The notes below the pieces were generated by a model that saw only the letters and a program-made list of their open reading frames with translations, had not been told where the DNA came from and made no database searches. A stretch of DNA of 64,000 nt from Luteolibacter rhizosphaerae. GTDB lineage: Bacteria > Verrucomicrobiota > Verrucomicrobiia > Verrucomicrobiales > Akkermansiaceae. Below, piece after piece: positions 56,990-64,000 of the stretch (position 1 is its first letter; every line of letters starts with the position of its first letter). The stretch spans positions 248,001-312,000 of the forward strand of contig NZ_JAPDDR010000009.1 of the NCBI RefSeq assembly GCF_025950095.1, given 5' to 3'. Made by a program: the position numbers and the translations under genes.

Positions 56990-58500
56990 GGATGTCCTCC
57001 TTCCTTCGCGATCTGCTCCGCCCTCATATAGTTCGTGCGGAAGGTCTCCGAGATGCGGGCCATCTCGCGGGAGATGTCCAGCTTGGCCGTCGCGTCCTTC
57101 GGATCGCGCTCACGGGCCACCAGCGGCACCAGTTCGTTCATCACCCGCTCGTAGCTCAGGTGCGAGGTGTCGAAGAAGGCCGCCTGCGCCACCGTGATGG
57201 TGGATCCGGAGTGATTGTGCTCCACCTCGTTGATCGCGGTCCAAGCCCCCTTCATCTCCTGATGCGGGTCCATGCACATCGCGCGGAAGACCTGGCGCAG
57301 CACGTTGAAGGCCTTGCCTGTTAGAGCCGGATCATACTCGAAGCCGCCGCTGCGCTCGTAGGGCAGCGCATCCGGATCGGCGAAGGTCGGCAGATTCTCC
57401 ACGGTGTAGAGATCCCGCCGCACCGGCAGGCGTCGTGGCGAGGTTTCCCGCGGCCCGCCCGGCAGCCCCGCCTTCACGTTCCAGAGCAGTTGCCCCGCAT
57501 CGCTCAGGCAATAGGTCACGAATTCCTGCGCGATGTCCGCACGCGGTGCCCCGCGGAAGACCGCGATCGGGTCCACGCTGATCGAGGTCCCGCCCAGCGG
57601 CGCGATCCACAGCAGCCGCGAGGGTCCGCGCTTGCCCAGCTTCTCTTCATATGAGCGGCCGTAGAAATCGATGCAGGTCCCCGCCGCCGCATCGCCCTGC
57701 GCCACATCGTGCGGGATTTTGCTCGCGGAGTCGGTGTAGTAGCGCGCGTTCGCCGCCATCGCCTGCAGCAGGTTCAGGCCTTTTCGCCAGCCTTCCTCGC
57801 GCGCTTCCTTCGAGTCGCCCTTCTCCTTGATGACCCGCTTCATCTGCTCCTGGATCATCAGCTCGTAGGTCCGCCCCACCGAGCCGCTCTTGGTCGGATC
57901 CGCCAGCGCGATGTAGCCCGCGTAGGCCGGATCGGTCAGGTCATCCCAGCGTCGCGGCGGCAGCATGCCCAGCCGCTGCACCGTCTCCTTGTTGTAGCAG
58001 ATCCCCATCTGCGAGAGGCAGGTGCCCACCCACAGATGCTTCGCCGCATCGTAGTAGTTCTCGCCGGTGAACTTCGCCGGGATCACCTCGTCCTTGAACC
58101 ACTCCGGATGCTTCGTGAAGACTTCCAGCGGCACGAAGCGTCCTTGATCCGCCTGCCCCTTGAAATCCGGCTCGCCGCCGCCGAAGAAGATATCCACCCC
58201 GATCCCCGGGGACTTGATCTCGTCCGCCGCCTTGAAGGAGCTGTCGATCACCCGCTTGATGTCCGAGGTGCCGCCCGGAATCCGCCAGTCGATGTAGAGT
58301 GTGCGGCCCGTCTTCTCCTTCCAGTGCCGCGCGAAGGCCTCGCTGAATTCCGAGCGGATCGTCTCGTTGTGCGGCGTGAGGATGATCAGGCGGTCCTCCG
58401 CCTTGCCGGCCGCAGCCAGCTCGGTGCTCCGCCGCATCAGGATCGGCGCGGCGATCACCACGGCCAGCAGCAGCAGGATGGGTAGGAGACGGCGGATCAT
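56986..58500 (-). CDS. ABC importer substrate-binding protein (Fe(III)/AfuA type)
   Basis: 504 residues, longer than typical FbpA (~340). The N-terminus MIRRLLPILLLLAVVIAAPILMRR is an uncleaved anchor or signal. Binding-protein landmarks: LIILTPHNETIRSEFSEAFARHWKEKTG, SPGIGVDIFFGGGEPDFKGQADQG, WVGTCLSQMGICYNKE, DPTKSGSVGRTYELMIQEQ, GDAAAGTCIDFYGRSYEEKLG. The C-terminal ~120 residues have extra helices. Likely imports Fe(III), thiamine or a phosphonate-like ligand; the ligand cannot be read from sequence. It lies 3 bases after the ATPase gene, in an operon. Confidence 0.85.
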   Translation of the reverse strand: MIRRLLPILLLLAVVIAAPILMRRSTELAAAGKAEDRLIILTPHNETIRSEFSEAFARHWKEKTGRTLYIDWRIPGGTSDIKRVIDSSFKAADEIKSPGIGVDIFFGGGEPDFKGQADQGRFVPLEVFTKHPEWFKDEVIPAKFTGENYYDAAKHLWVGTCLSQMGICYNKETVQRLGMLPPRRWDDLTDPAYAGYIALADPTKSGSVGRTYELMIQEQMKRVIKEKGDSKEAREEGWRKGLNLLQAMAANARYYTDSASKIPHDVAQGDAAAGTCIDFYGRSYEEKLGKRGPSRLLWIAPLGGTSISVDPIAVFRGAPRADIAQEFVTYCLSDAGQLLWNVKAGLPGGPRETSPRRLPVRRDLYTVENLPTFADPDALPYERSGGFEYDPALTGKAFNVLRQVFRAMCMDPHQEMKGAWTAINEVEHNHSGSTITVAQAAFFDTSHLSYERVMNELVPLVARERDPKDATAKLDISREMARISETFRTNYMRAEQIAKEGGHP

Positions 58501-58503
58501 GGC

Positions 58504-59571
58504 TCAGGCTTGGAGCACGGCGACATCGATGTGGCGCGCGGTCAGGCGCACCGGGGTCTCGCCCGGATCGCGCACGAGGTGGGGATTCAGTTCCACCACC
58601 TGCTGCTGGCCGATCGGCATCTTCACCACGTACTGGATCCGCTGGCCCAGATAGCTGCGCTCCGTGATCTTGCCCGTCACCGCGTTCTCGCCGCTCTGGG
58701 CCTCCACGCGCCAGGCTTCCGGGCGGATGGAGAGCACCACGTCTTCGCCCGCCTCGGGCACCCACTCGGGCCGCGTGATGCGTCCCACCAGAGGTCCCGC
58801 GGCCGTCTCGACCATCGCGAACTCGCCGCGGACTTCCAGCAGCTTGCCCTTCACCAAATTCGTCTCGCCGATGAAGCCGGAAACGAAAGCCGTGTGCGGA
58901 TTGCGATACACCTCCTCCGCCGTGCCGAGCTGCTCGATCTGTCCCTTGTTCAGCACCGCCATGCGGTCGGCCATGGATAGCGCTTCCTCCTGATCGTGGG
59001 TCACGTAGATCCCCGTCAGCCCGCCTTCCTTCACGATCCGGCGGATCTCCCGCCGCATCTCGATCCGCAGCTTGGCATCCAGATTTGAAAGCGGCTCGTC
59101 CAGCAGCAGGCATTTCGGCCGCACCACCAGCGCACGTGCCAGTGCCACCCGCTGCTGCTGGCCACCGGAGAGCTGGTCGATCCCGCGATCACCCATGCCC
59201 GCCAGATGCACTAGCTCCAGCGCCTCGCCCACCCGCTTCTTGATTTCCGCCTTGTCCACCTTCCGCTCTTCCAAGCCGAAGGCCACATTGCGCTCCACGT
59301 TCAGGTGCGGCCACAGCGCATAGCTCTGGAACACCATCGCCGCCTCCCGCTTGTGCGGCGGCAGCTTGGTCACATCCCGCTCGCCGAAGAAGATCGCCCC
59401 GGAGGTCGGCGTCTCCAGCCCGGCGATGCAGCGCAGCAGCGTCGTCTTGCCGCAACCGGAGGCTCCCAGCAGGAAGAAAAGCTCTCCCGCCGCGACCTCG
59501 ACGGACACCCCGTCCAGCGCCCGGACTTGCCCAAATTGTTTGACGATCGACTCGGCTCGAATGGCATCCAT
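58504..59571 (-). CDS. ABC importer ATPase (FbpC/PotA type)
   Basis: 355 residues. Walker A GASGCGKT at 36-43, signature LSGGQ at 134-138, Walker B LLLDEP at 155-160, and H-loop (IYVTHDQEEALSMADRM near 190) are intact. The ~110-residue C-terminal TOBE-like domain (VVLSIRPEAWRVEAQ) marks the Fe(III)/polyamine/sulfate class of importer ATPases. It is the first gene of the importer operon, followed by the binding protein and the permease. A ~140-base gap precedes it, in front of tRNA-Leu. Confidence 0.92.
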   Translation of the reverse strand: MDAIRAESIVKQFGQVRALDGVSVEVAAGELFFLLGASGCGKTTLLRCIAGLETPTSGAIFFGERDVTKLPPHKREAAMVFQSYALWPHLNVERNVAFGLEERKVDKAEIKKRVGEALELVHLAGMGDRGIDQLSGGQQQRVALARALVVRPKCLLLDEPLSNLDAKLRIEMRREIRRIVKEGGLTGIYVTHDQEEALSMADRMAVLNKGQIEQLGTAEEVYRNPHTAFVSGFIGETNLVKGKLLEVRGEFAMVETAAGPLVGRITRPEWVPEAGEDVVLSIRPEAWRVEAQSGENAVTGKITERSYLGQRIQYVVKMPIGQQQVVELNPHLVRDPGETPVRLTARHIDVAVLQA

Positions 59572-59709
59572 GAAGCTTGTTGCAATGCTTTCCGCGGGAG
59601 CCCCGCTTGCAAGCGGGAAGCATGCCCGGAACGAAATCGAAATTAGTTAAAGATTCTCTTGCCAAGCCCGGCCCGGCCCCATAAATCCGCGGCCCACCAA
59701 TCACTAAGT

Positions 59710-59794
<85 letters not shown>

Positions 59795-59807
59795 CTCTTT
59801 CAGGATG

Positions 59808-59832
59808 AAGGCCGGACGCATGTCCGGCCTTT
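59808..59832 (+). terminator. intrinsic terminator after tRNA-Leu
   Basis: Perfect 10-bp stem (aaggccggac / gtccggcctt) with a 4-base loop and a short T stretch, 14 bases after the tRNA CCA. Confidence 0.85.
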
Positions 59833-59845
59833 GTCGTCTAACCGA

Positions 59846-60240
59846 TCATCTTGAGTGAAGATCCGATTTTGATCCGATTTGAGGAACCCTCTCCCCGTTC
59901 CACCGCAAGATCCACTCCACCCGCGCCAGATCCATCTCTCCGCGCCCGTCGCCGGGTCTAGGCCGCTTCCCCTGCAGCAGCTCCGCACGCGCCCGCCACA
60001 GCCAAGGGGGCATTGCGAGGCCTTGCCGCGTCCGGAAGATTGGGAAGTTTTCCTGTGGGAAGGTCGGGAAGATCCACCTTCGCGAGCTTTGCCAGTTTTG
60101 CGAGCTTCGCGGATTTCGCCAGTGCATCCCAGCCTTTCGCCAAGCCAGCTCCGGTGATCGCCTGAATCGCAGCGACCTGGCCGTCGATTAGAGCCTGCAG
60201 GAAACCTTCCTCGCCGCCGAAGCCCACGCACTGCGCGGCC
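59846..60240 (-). pseudogene. degraded gene remnant after tRNA-Leu
   Basis: On the minus strand one frame (from ~60240) reads YDLKGRAAQCVGFGGEEGF, LQALIDGQVAAIQAITGAGL and an Ala-Lys-Leu repeat (AKSAKLAKLAKLAK). A second frame takes over and reads PPWLWRARAELLQGKRPRPG then MDLARVEWILRWNGERV to the stop at 59846. The two together look like one ~130-residue protein with a frameshift. No intact start is visible. Family unknown; mobile-element or phage origin is possible from its position. Confidence 0.35.
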
Positions 60241-60544
60241 CGGCCCTTCAGGTCGTAAAATGAATTCCCTCAGCCCAAAGCCCGAGGCCCATGCCTCAGA
60301 GAATCCACGCCCGCACGACCACCGGCGTCGTAACACCTGCGCCTCGCTACGATCGCTCAGGCCGCCAAATACGATGTCAGTTGGTAAAAGCCGACTCGAT
60401 GTAAGCCCGGCCGGTAACAGCTGCGTCTTGATGACCGAACGGAGAACGGGAGCCCAGATGGCCTCCGCTCCTGCGCCAGCGCTGCAGCGTCCGAACGTCC
60501 GCCTGACGCACTTATCCACGCGGGTTGAAGGTAGCGAATCGGCT
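60241..60544. other. no gene recognised
   Basis: Open frames here are short and overlap on both strands without a plausible start or domain. I see no repeat or RNA structure in it. Confidence 0.5.
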
Positions 60545-61147
60545 TCATGCAGCAAGCTTCGCACGCAGAGCTTCAAGCGCATACCGCTTCTTGGGTAGCG
60601 CGTCGCGAAGCTTCGTCAATTCGGCGTCGATCAATTCGATTGCTTTGGCTTGATTACCAAGGCTCGATTCAATCGCGGCGAGAAGCTCAATCCTCTGCTC
60701 ACCGCTAAGAGTGAACCAGTCCTTGGGCATTCCTGAACGGAGCCTATCCCGCATCTTTTCCGGCTTTCCAAAGCGCTCAAAGAACGGCAAAGCTCGCATT
60801 TCAAAATCGCGGGCTACTGTCGCTCCGAGGGTTTGAAGTTGCACCGCATCGTTAAACTGCTACTCAGCGAATTGTCCGCCGAACTCTATCAGGTGAAAGG
60901 GTACATTGACGTGTATACCGTTCGTAGGGGAGCCTTCCAGTAGTCTGGAGAGCATTCCAAATCGAATGCCGCCAGAGGCAGTCACGGCGAAGTAGCCGCG
61001 GACATCTTTGCGAATCCCGACGAGAATGAAGCAGGCCGATTGCCCTTCCCTCATCCAGACGAATGGTGATTTTCGTACAAAGCCTAATGGTTCAAAAATC
61101 GAGTTGAGGACTTTCTCAAGTTCTCTATTAGCGTCGCCGAGTTCCAT
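60545..61147 (-). pseudogene. DUF4304-like gene interrupted by in-frame TAG
   Basis: From the ATG at 61147 (with ggagg 10 bases before) the frame reads MELGDANRELEKVLNSIFEP, LGFVRKSPFVWMREGQSACF and onward to HLIEFGGQFAE, then an in-frame TAG at 60860-60862. It resumes in the same frame as QFNDAVQLQTLGATVARDFE and continues to LEALRAKLAA at 60545. The parts together (~200 codons) have the size and N-terminus (LNxIFxPLGFxRK) of DUF4304 proteins. The stop may be a nonsense mutation; the lower GC marks the gene as foreign. DUF4304 proteins have no established function. Confidence 0.6.
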
Positions 61148-61210
61148 CACTTCGGTGCCTCCCACAGCATTCTAAGGGTGATGCGATTTGCGTAGGCTAT
61201 CGTCTTTGCG

Positions 61211-61418
61211 TCAAGGCTGCTCGGGCATCTTGCTCATCACTCCCCCACACTGATGGGCGAAGGGTCCGCGGATCGTCTTAGTGGCAATGCGGCCTGCCAG
61301 CGGGATTTGTGCACCTTGTCGATTGTCTTCAATGTCTCCACTGGACCTCCTTTTTTTCCCAGCATAGATCAACGCGCGAAGCGCCGCACTTCTGAAAAGT
61401 TGTTTTAGCTCGTCAGAC
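61211..61418 (-). pseudogene. 3' part of a gene split by the IS66 element (immunity-like?)
   Basis: Minus-strand frame that continues the 63835-64000 fragment after the IS and one copy of the 8-base duplication are removed: it reads SDELKQLFRSAALRALIYAG, then KKRRSSGDIEDNRQG, and ends with TGA at 61211. The join restores one frame without a stop over at least 120 codons. The combined chain (YQAINKKYGDLPLAIEVPV ... ALRALIYAGKK) reminds me of a polymorphic-toxin immunity family (Imm39 type), a memory-based and low-confidence guess. The residues after KKRR look less conserved, perhaps already damaged before the insertion. Confidence 0.55.
61411..61418. repeat. 8-bp target-site duplication, left copy
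   Basis: cgtcagac directly abuts the left inverted repeat of the IS66 element; identical copy at 63835-63842. Confidence 0.9.
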
Positions 61419-61467
61419 GTAAGCGTGGTCTGAGCCGCCGTGTGATTTCCCTTGGTGATTCCCGTGC

Positions 61468-62996
61468 TCAGGCCGCTTTCCGAGCCGGCTTGCCTTGCCG
61501 GACGCGGAGCCAGTTCGCCGGGGTAAGCGTGGCGGCTTGGCTCTCCTTCATGCCGGGCAATCGGGTCAGGGTATCCTCCAGATACTCTCGGGCATCAATA
61601 CCCAGCCGTCGGCAGTTCTCGACGATCGTGTAGAGGATCGCAGCCCGCTGGCCGGCTTCCCGACATCGGATGAACAGCCAATTCTTGGCACCCAGCTTCG
61701 TCGGCCGGATGGCATTCTCGACGAGGTTGGTGTCGATCTCGATCCGGCCGTCGGCAAGATAGACCTCAAGCTTGCTCCACTGCTTGGCGGCATAGCGGAG
61801 CGCGTCGACGAGCTTGCTCTTGGGCAGGTTGGCGCGTAGCGCCAGCCGGTCGATCACGGCTTTGAGCCGGTGGTGGATCATGCGGCTTTGCGAGGCGCGC
61901 ACGGACTCCCGCAGCGCGGGCCCGGCCTTGGCATCGCGCAGCTGCTTTTCGATCCGGCAGAGGTGGCCGATCTGCCAAAGGATCCAGGCGACGAGCTTGG
62001 GCTCCTGCTCCCTGGCATCGAAAAATTCCGGCGCATGTGGGCATGGCAGCCGGACAGCACGATGTGCGGCTTGCCCCGCGCCCATGCGGCGTAAGCCTCG
62101 TAGCCATCGCTCTGGATCGTGCAGGCGGAGGGGCCTGATGGACCGAAGAGCGCGGCGACACCGCCGGCATCGCGCCCGGCACGCCACTGGTAGAAGACGC
62201 TGCCGCCGGGGATGTTGGAGACCCACAGGTAGCCGGCCCGCGCCTTTCCACTGCCAGGCGCAAGGTAGTCGATCGGTGTCTCGTCAAACTGCCGGTAGCT
62301 GCTTCGCCAGTGCTCGTGCTGGATGGCCCGGTAAACCGCCGAGAGCCAATCAGCACCCAGCGCCGCCCAGTCGCAGAGCGTCTTGCGGTGAAAACTCACT
62401 CCCTGTCGCGCGAAGATCTCCGCCTGCCGGTAATACGGAAGGTGGCTGGCGAAGCGGTTGGCGATGATCTCGGCGATCAGGCCCGGCGTGGCGATGCAGC
62501 GGTCCTGCAGGGACGGCGGCAGCGGTGCGATGACGGGCTTGGCAAGCACATCGCCCTTGCGGACATACTTGCCGCGGACCAGGCGGATACGCCGGAATTC
62601 GCCGCGCTTGTAGTCGAGCTGCTCGCGCACTTCCTCGCCGATGCGCCGCCATTGCTCCGGGTTTGCCAGCACCTCGGGCGGATCGAGGACTTGCTCGGTG
62701 ACCGGCAGGTGCTCCGGGATGCGTGGCGCGCGGTGTTTGCCCCGTCGCTGCCCGCGGATTTGAGGGTCCTCAGCCGCCGGTCCGTGGTCTGCCGGATCGG
62801 CGGCGGGCGCTTTTTTTGGCGGGCCGAAGAGTTCGAGCTGTGCGGCATCGAGTTGCTCGCTGCTCTTCCCGAAGATCTTGCGGCAAAGCGCGTCAACGGT
62901 CTGCTTGAGCACGGTGATCTCGGCGGCCTGCCGCTCGATCACCGCGTCGCGTTTCGCGATCTCGCCAAGCAGTTGCTGCCGTTCCGAGTCCTCCAT
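61468..62996 (-). pseudogene. tnpC: IS66 transposase TnpC with single-base frameshift
   Basis: The front part (from 62996) has the leucine-zipper region, the TnpC zinc-finger-like stretch (RIPEHLPVTEQVLDPPE), the DDE Asp motifs FDETPIDYLAPGSGKARAGYLW and SDGYEAYAAWARG, and CHAHMRRNF. At the A-run 62021-62025 the frame shifts by one base and the rest (FDAREQEPKLVAWILWQIGH ... NLVENAIRPTKLGAKNWLF, with the catalytic Glu in ENAIRP) follows in another frame to the stop at 61468. Span 1529 bases; one extra base would give 510 codons, the normal TnpC size. A sequencing error in a homopolymer is possible. Confidence 0.85.
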
Positions 62997-63040
62997 CTAC
63001 GGCGGATACCGTAGCAAACGCCGTGCCCTTTCGCCCGGGA

Positions 63041-63394
63041 TCAGGGCAGCTCATACCATGGCCGCTTGCAGCCGTCACGCATGTCGATGCCGTCGAGCAA
63101 CAGGGCCAGGGCAGTGGAACTCAGCCGCAGTTTTCCGTCCCGGACATCCGCCGCTTTCGGCCACGAGAATGCCCCGCGCTCCAGCCGTTTTGCCAAAACC
63201 CAGAGGCCGCTTCCGTCGAAGTAGAGCAGCTTGAGGATGGTGCGACGCCGGTTGGTGAAGGCGAAGACCGCGCCGCCCTTCGGGTCCTCCTTGAGCTTGC
63301 CCGTCACCGCGTCGTGGAGGCCGTGGAACGACTTCCGCATGTCGCAGGGCTCCACGGCGACGAAGACCTTGAGGCTGCCGGAGAAGCTCAGCAT
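63041..63394 (-). CDS. tnpB: IS66 Orf2 protein TnpB
   Basis: 117 residues from the ATG at 63394, which overlaps the tnpA stop. It matches the IS66 Orf2 family (VFVAVEPCDMRKSFHGL, FAFTNRRRTILKLLYFDGSGLWVLAKRLERGAFSWP), a DNA-associated accessory protein needed for IS66 transposition. 44 bases separate it from tnpC. Confidence 0.93.
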   Translation of the reverse strand: MLSFSGSLKVFVAVEPCDMRKSFHGLHDAVTGKLKEDPKGGAVFAFTNRRRTILKLLYFDGSGLWVLAKRLERGAFSWPKAADVRDGKLRLSSTALALLLDGIDMRDGCKRPWYELP

Positions 63395-63762
63395 GGCCGG
63401 GACAACTCGCGGATCAGCGCCGCGGCCAGCGGCACGACGGAATGACAGGTGACATGCAACTCGCTCCCTCCTGGCAGGACCACACGCAGACCGCCATCGA
63501 GGCAAGCCACCGCCGAGGCTTCAACCTCCACCAACTGCAGCCGGGCCGGCGCAGGCAACCCGGCCAAGGCCGATCCCGGGCGCTTCCGCTTCTGAAGCCA
63601 GGAAGCGAAGGTCTGGTATTTCACGCCATGAAGGGAGGCAAACTCCGGACCGCTCAGGCCACTGGAATCGAAGGCTTCCATCATTGCGGCCTTCTGTTCC
63701 GGTGCATAGCGGAGGCGACCCCGGCGGTCGGACTTTACGAGAGCATCGTGCGTAGCATTCAT
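63388..63762 (-). CDS. tnpA: IS66 Orf1 protein TnpA
   Basis: 124 residues with an N-terminal helix-turn-helix (RLRYAPEQKAAMMEAFDSSGLSGPEFASLHGVKYQTFASWLQKRK) and a C-terminal beta region (LDGGLRVVLPGGSELHV), as in IS66 Orf1. Probable DNA-binding partner of the transposase. Its stop overlaps the tnpB start. Confidence 0.9.
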   Translation of the reverse strand: MNATHDALVKSDRRGRLRYAPEQKAAMMEAFDSSGLSGPEFASLHGVKYQTFASWLQKRKRPGSALAGLPAPARLQLVEVEASAVACLDGGLRVVLPGGSELHVTCHSVVPLAAALIRELSRPC

Positions 63763-63834
63763 ACGGTTCCACGCTATGAACGCTACGCTGCGCAGCGGCG
63801 AGGGAGACCGGATGGCGGCTCAGGTAACGCTTAC

Positions 63835-63842
63835 CGTCAGAC
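63835..63842. repeat. 8-bp target-site duplication, right copy
   Basis: cgtcagac directly follows the right inverted repeat of the IS66 element; identical to 61411-61418. Confidence 0.9.
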
Positions 63843-64000
63843 GAAGCCCTTTGCATTTGCTCGACTGGAACTTCGATTGCCAATGGCAAATCACCATATT
63901 TCTTGTTGATCGCTTGATAGCGAGGTTTCGCCTGTTCCTCTAATCCAGAGCGCATGGAGATCGTCACCCACGAGAACGGGGCACCGTCACAGAACCCTGT
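63835..64000 (-). pseudogene. 5' part of the gene split by the IS66 element
   Basis: The minus-strand frame is open from the right edge (TGFCDGAPFSWVTISMRSGL) through EEQAKPRYQAINKKYGDLPL and AIEVPVEQMQRASSD, where the IS inverted repeat begins. Its start lies beyond the window or at a GTG/ATG near 63967/63955. It continues at 61418 after removal of the IS. See the 3' part for the family guess. Confidence 0.6.

Larger units (their letters stand above)
61419..63834 (-). mobile_element. IS66-family insertion sequence (tnpA-tnpB-tnpC), 2416 bp
   Basis: Both ends carry the IS66-type inverted repeat: inward from each end the sequence is gtaagcgt, three variable bases, then ctgagccgcc. It is flanked by a perfect 8-bp duplication (cgtcagac), the size typical of IS66. 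It encodes three overlapping or adjacent minus-strand genes in the usual order. The transposase gene has a one-base frameshift, so this copy may not move by itself. Confidence 0.95.

Noticed and set aside
59800-60582. 260-residue minus-strand open frame after tRNA-Leu
   Set aside because: Crosses the terminator and both pseudogene frames, and has a basic low-complexity composition without a start signal.

Overview
This window looks like a piece of a high-GC (roughly 60-65% by eye) chromosome from the phylum Verrucomicrobiota, probably the Luteolibacter/Haloferula/Verrucomicrobiaceae-Akkermansiaceae side. This is an inference from gene content. The evidence is two cassettes of planctomycete/verrucomicrobial-type secreted cytochromes (DUF1592+DUF1552; DUF1549/DUF1553+DUF1501), a large pilin-like protein resembling Verru_Chthon cassette protein A, and large secreted proteins with a C-terminal 'GLDP' module. 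A perfect copy of the LexA box described for Verrucomicrobia (TGTTC-N4-GAACA) lies in front of an imuA-imuB-dnaE2 cassette.

Layout. 1-4.5 kb: an overlapping plus-strand trio (an RGG-rich, lysine-rich protein cut by the window edge, a secreted SGNH hydrolase, a secreted protein). 4.5-9.4 kb: a minus-strand cluster with a WXG100-sized helical protein, a coiled-coil protein, a 70-residue helical protein and a 1283-residue membrane-anchored FtsK/EssC-like ATPase. I read it as a minimal type VII secretion-like system and regard it as the best candidate for an undescribed system. 9.4-12.5 kb: a lipoprotein formylglycine-generating enzyme and a secreted propeller-like protein. 12.5-18.1 kb: a 2'-5' RNA ligase-type phosphoesterase and the SOS mutagenesis cassette, in which dnaE2 has lost its catalytic core by a deletion with a frameshift. 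18.3-31.4 kb: large secreted repeat proteins, one broken by a single in-frame TAG. 31.5-35.1 and 49.2-54.0 kb: the two cytochrome/Tat cassettes. 35.1-49.1 kb: mostly housekeeping genes (AlkB-like, PDZ, PBP4, patatin, A-type Fe-S carrier with a J-domain protein, Wzz-like, adenosine deaminase with a class V aminotransferase, MFS, M23 peptidase, RidA, TatD). 54.6-59.6 kb: a lipoprotein and an Fe(III)-type ABC importer operon.

The last 4.3 kb is different. After tRNA-Leu (anticodon AAG) comes a stretch of decayed or foreign sequence: a gene remnant, a DUF4304-like gene broken by an in-frame TAG, and a small gene split by a 2416-bp IS66-family element. The element has terminal inverted repeats and a perfect 8-bp target duplication. 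Removing it and one duplication copy restores one open reading frame, so the insertion is probably recent. The element's own transposase has a one-base frameshift.

Signals not explained by genes include an over-represented octamer YTGTTAGR that recruits rare Leu codons, a 124-bp palindromic REP/MITE-like element that supplies the stop codon of the AlkB-like gene, dispersed intergenic repeats in two types, a hairpin ending exactly at a start codon, and a possible 30-residue gene with its own terminator.
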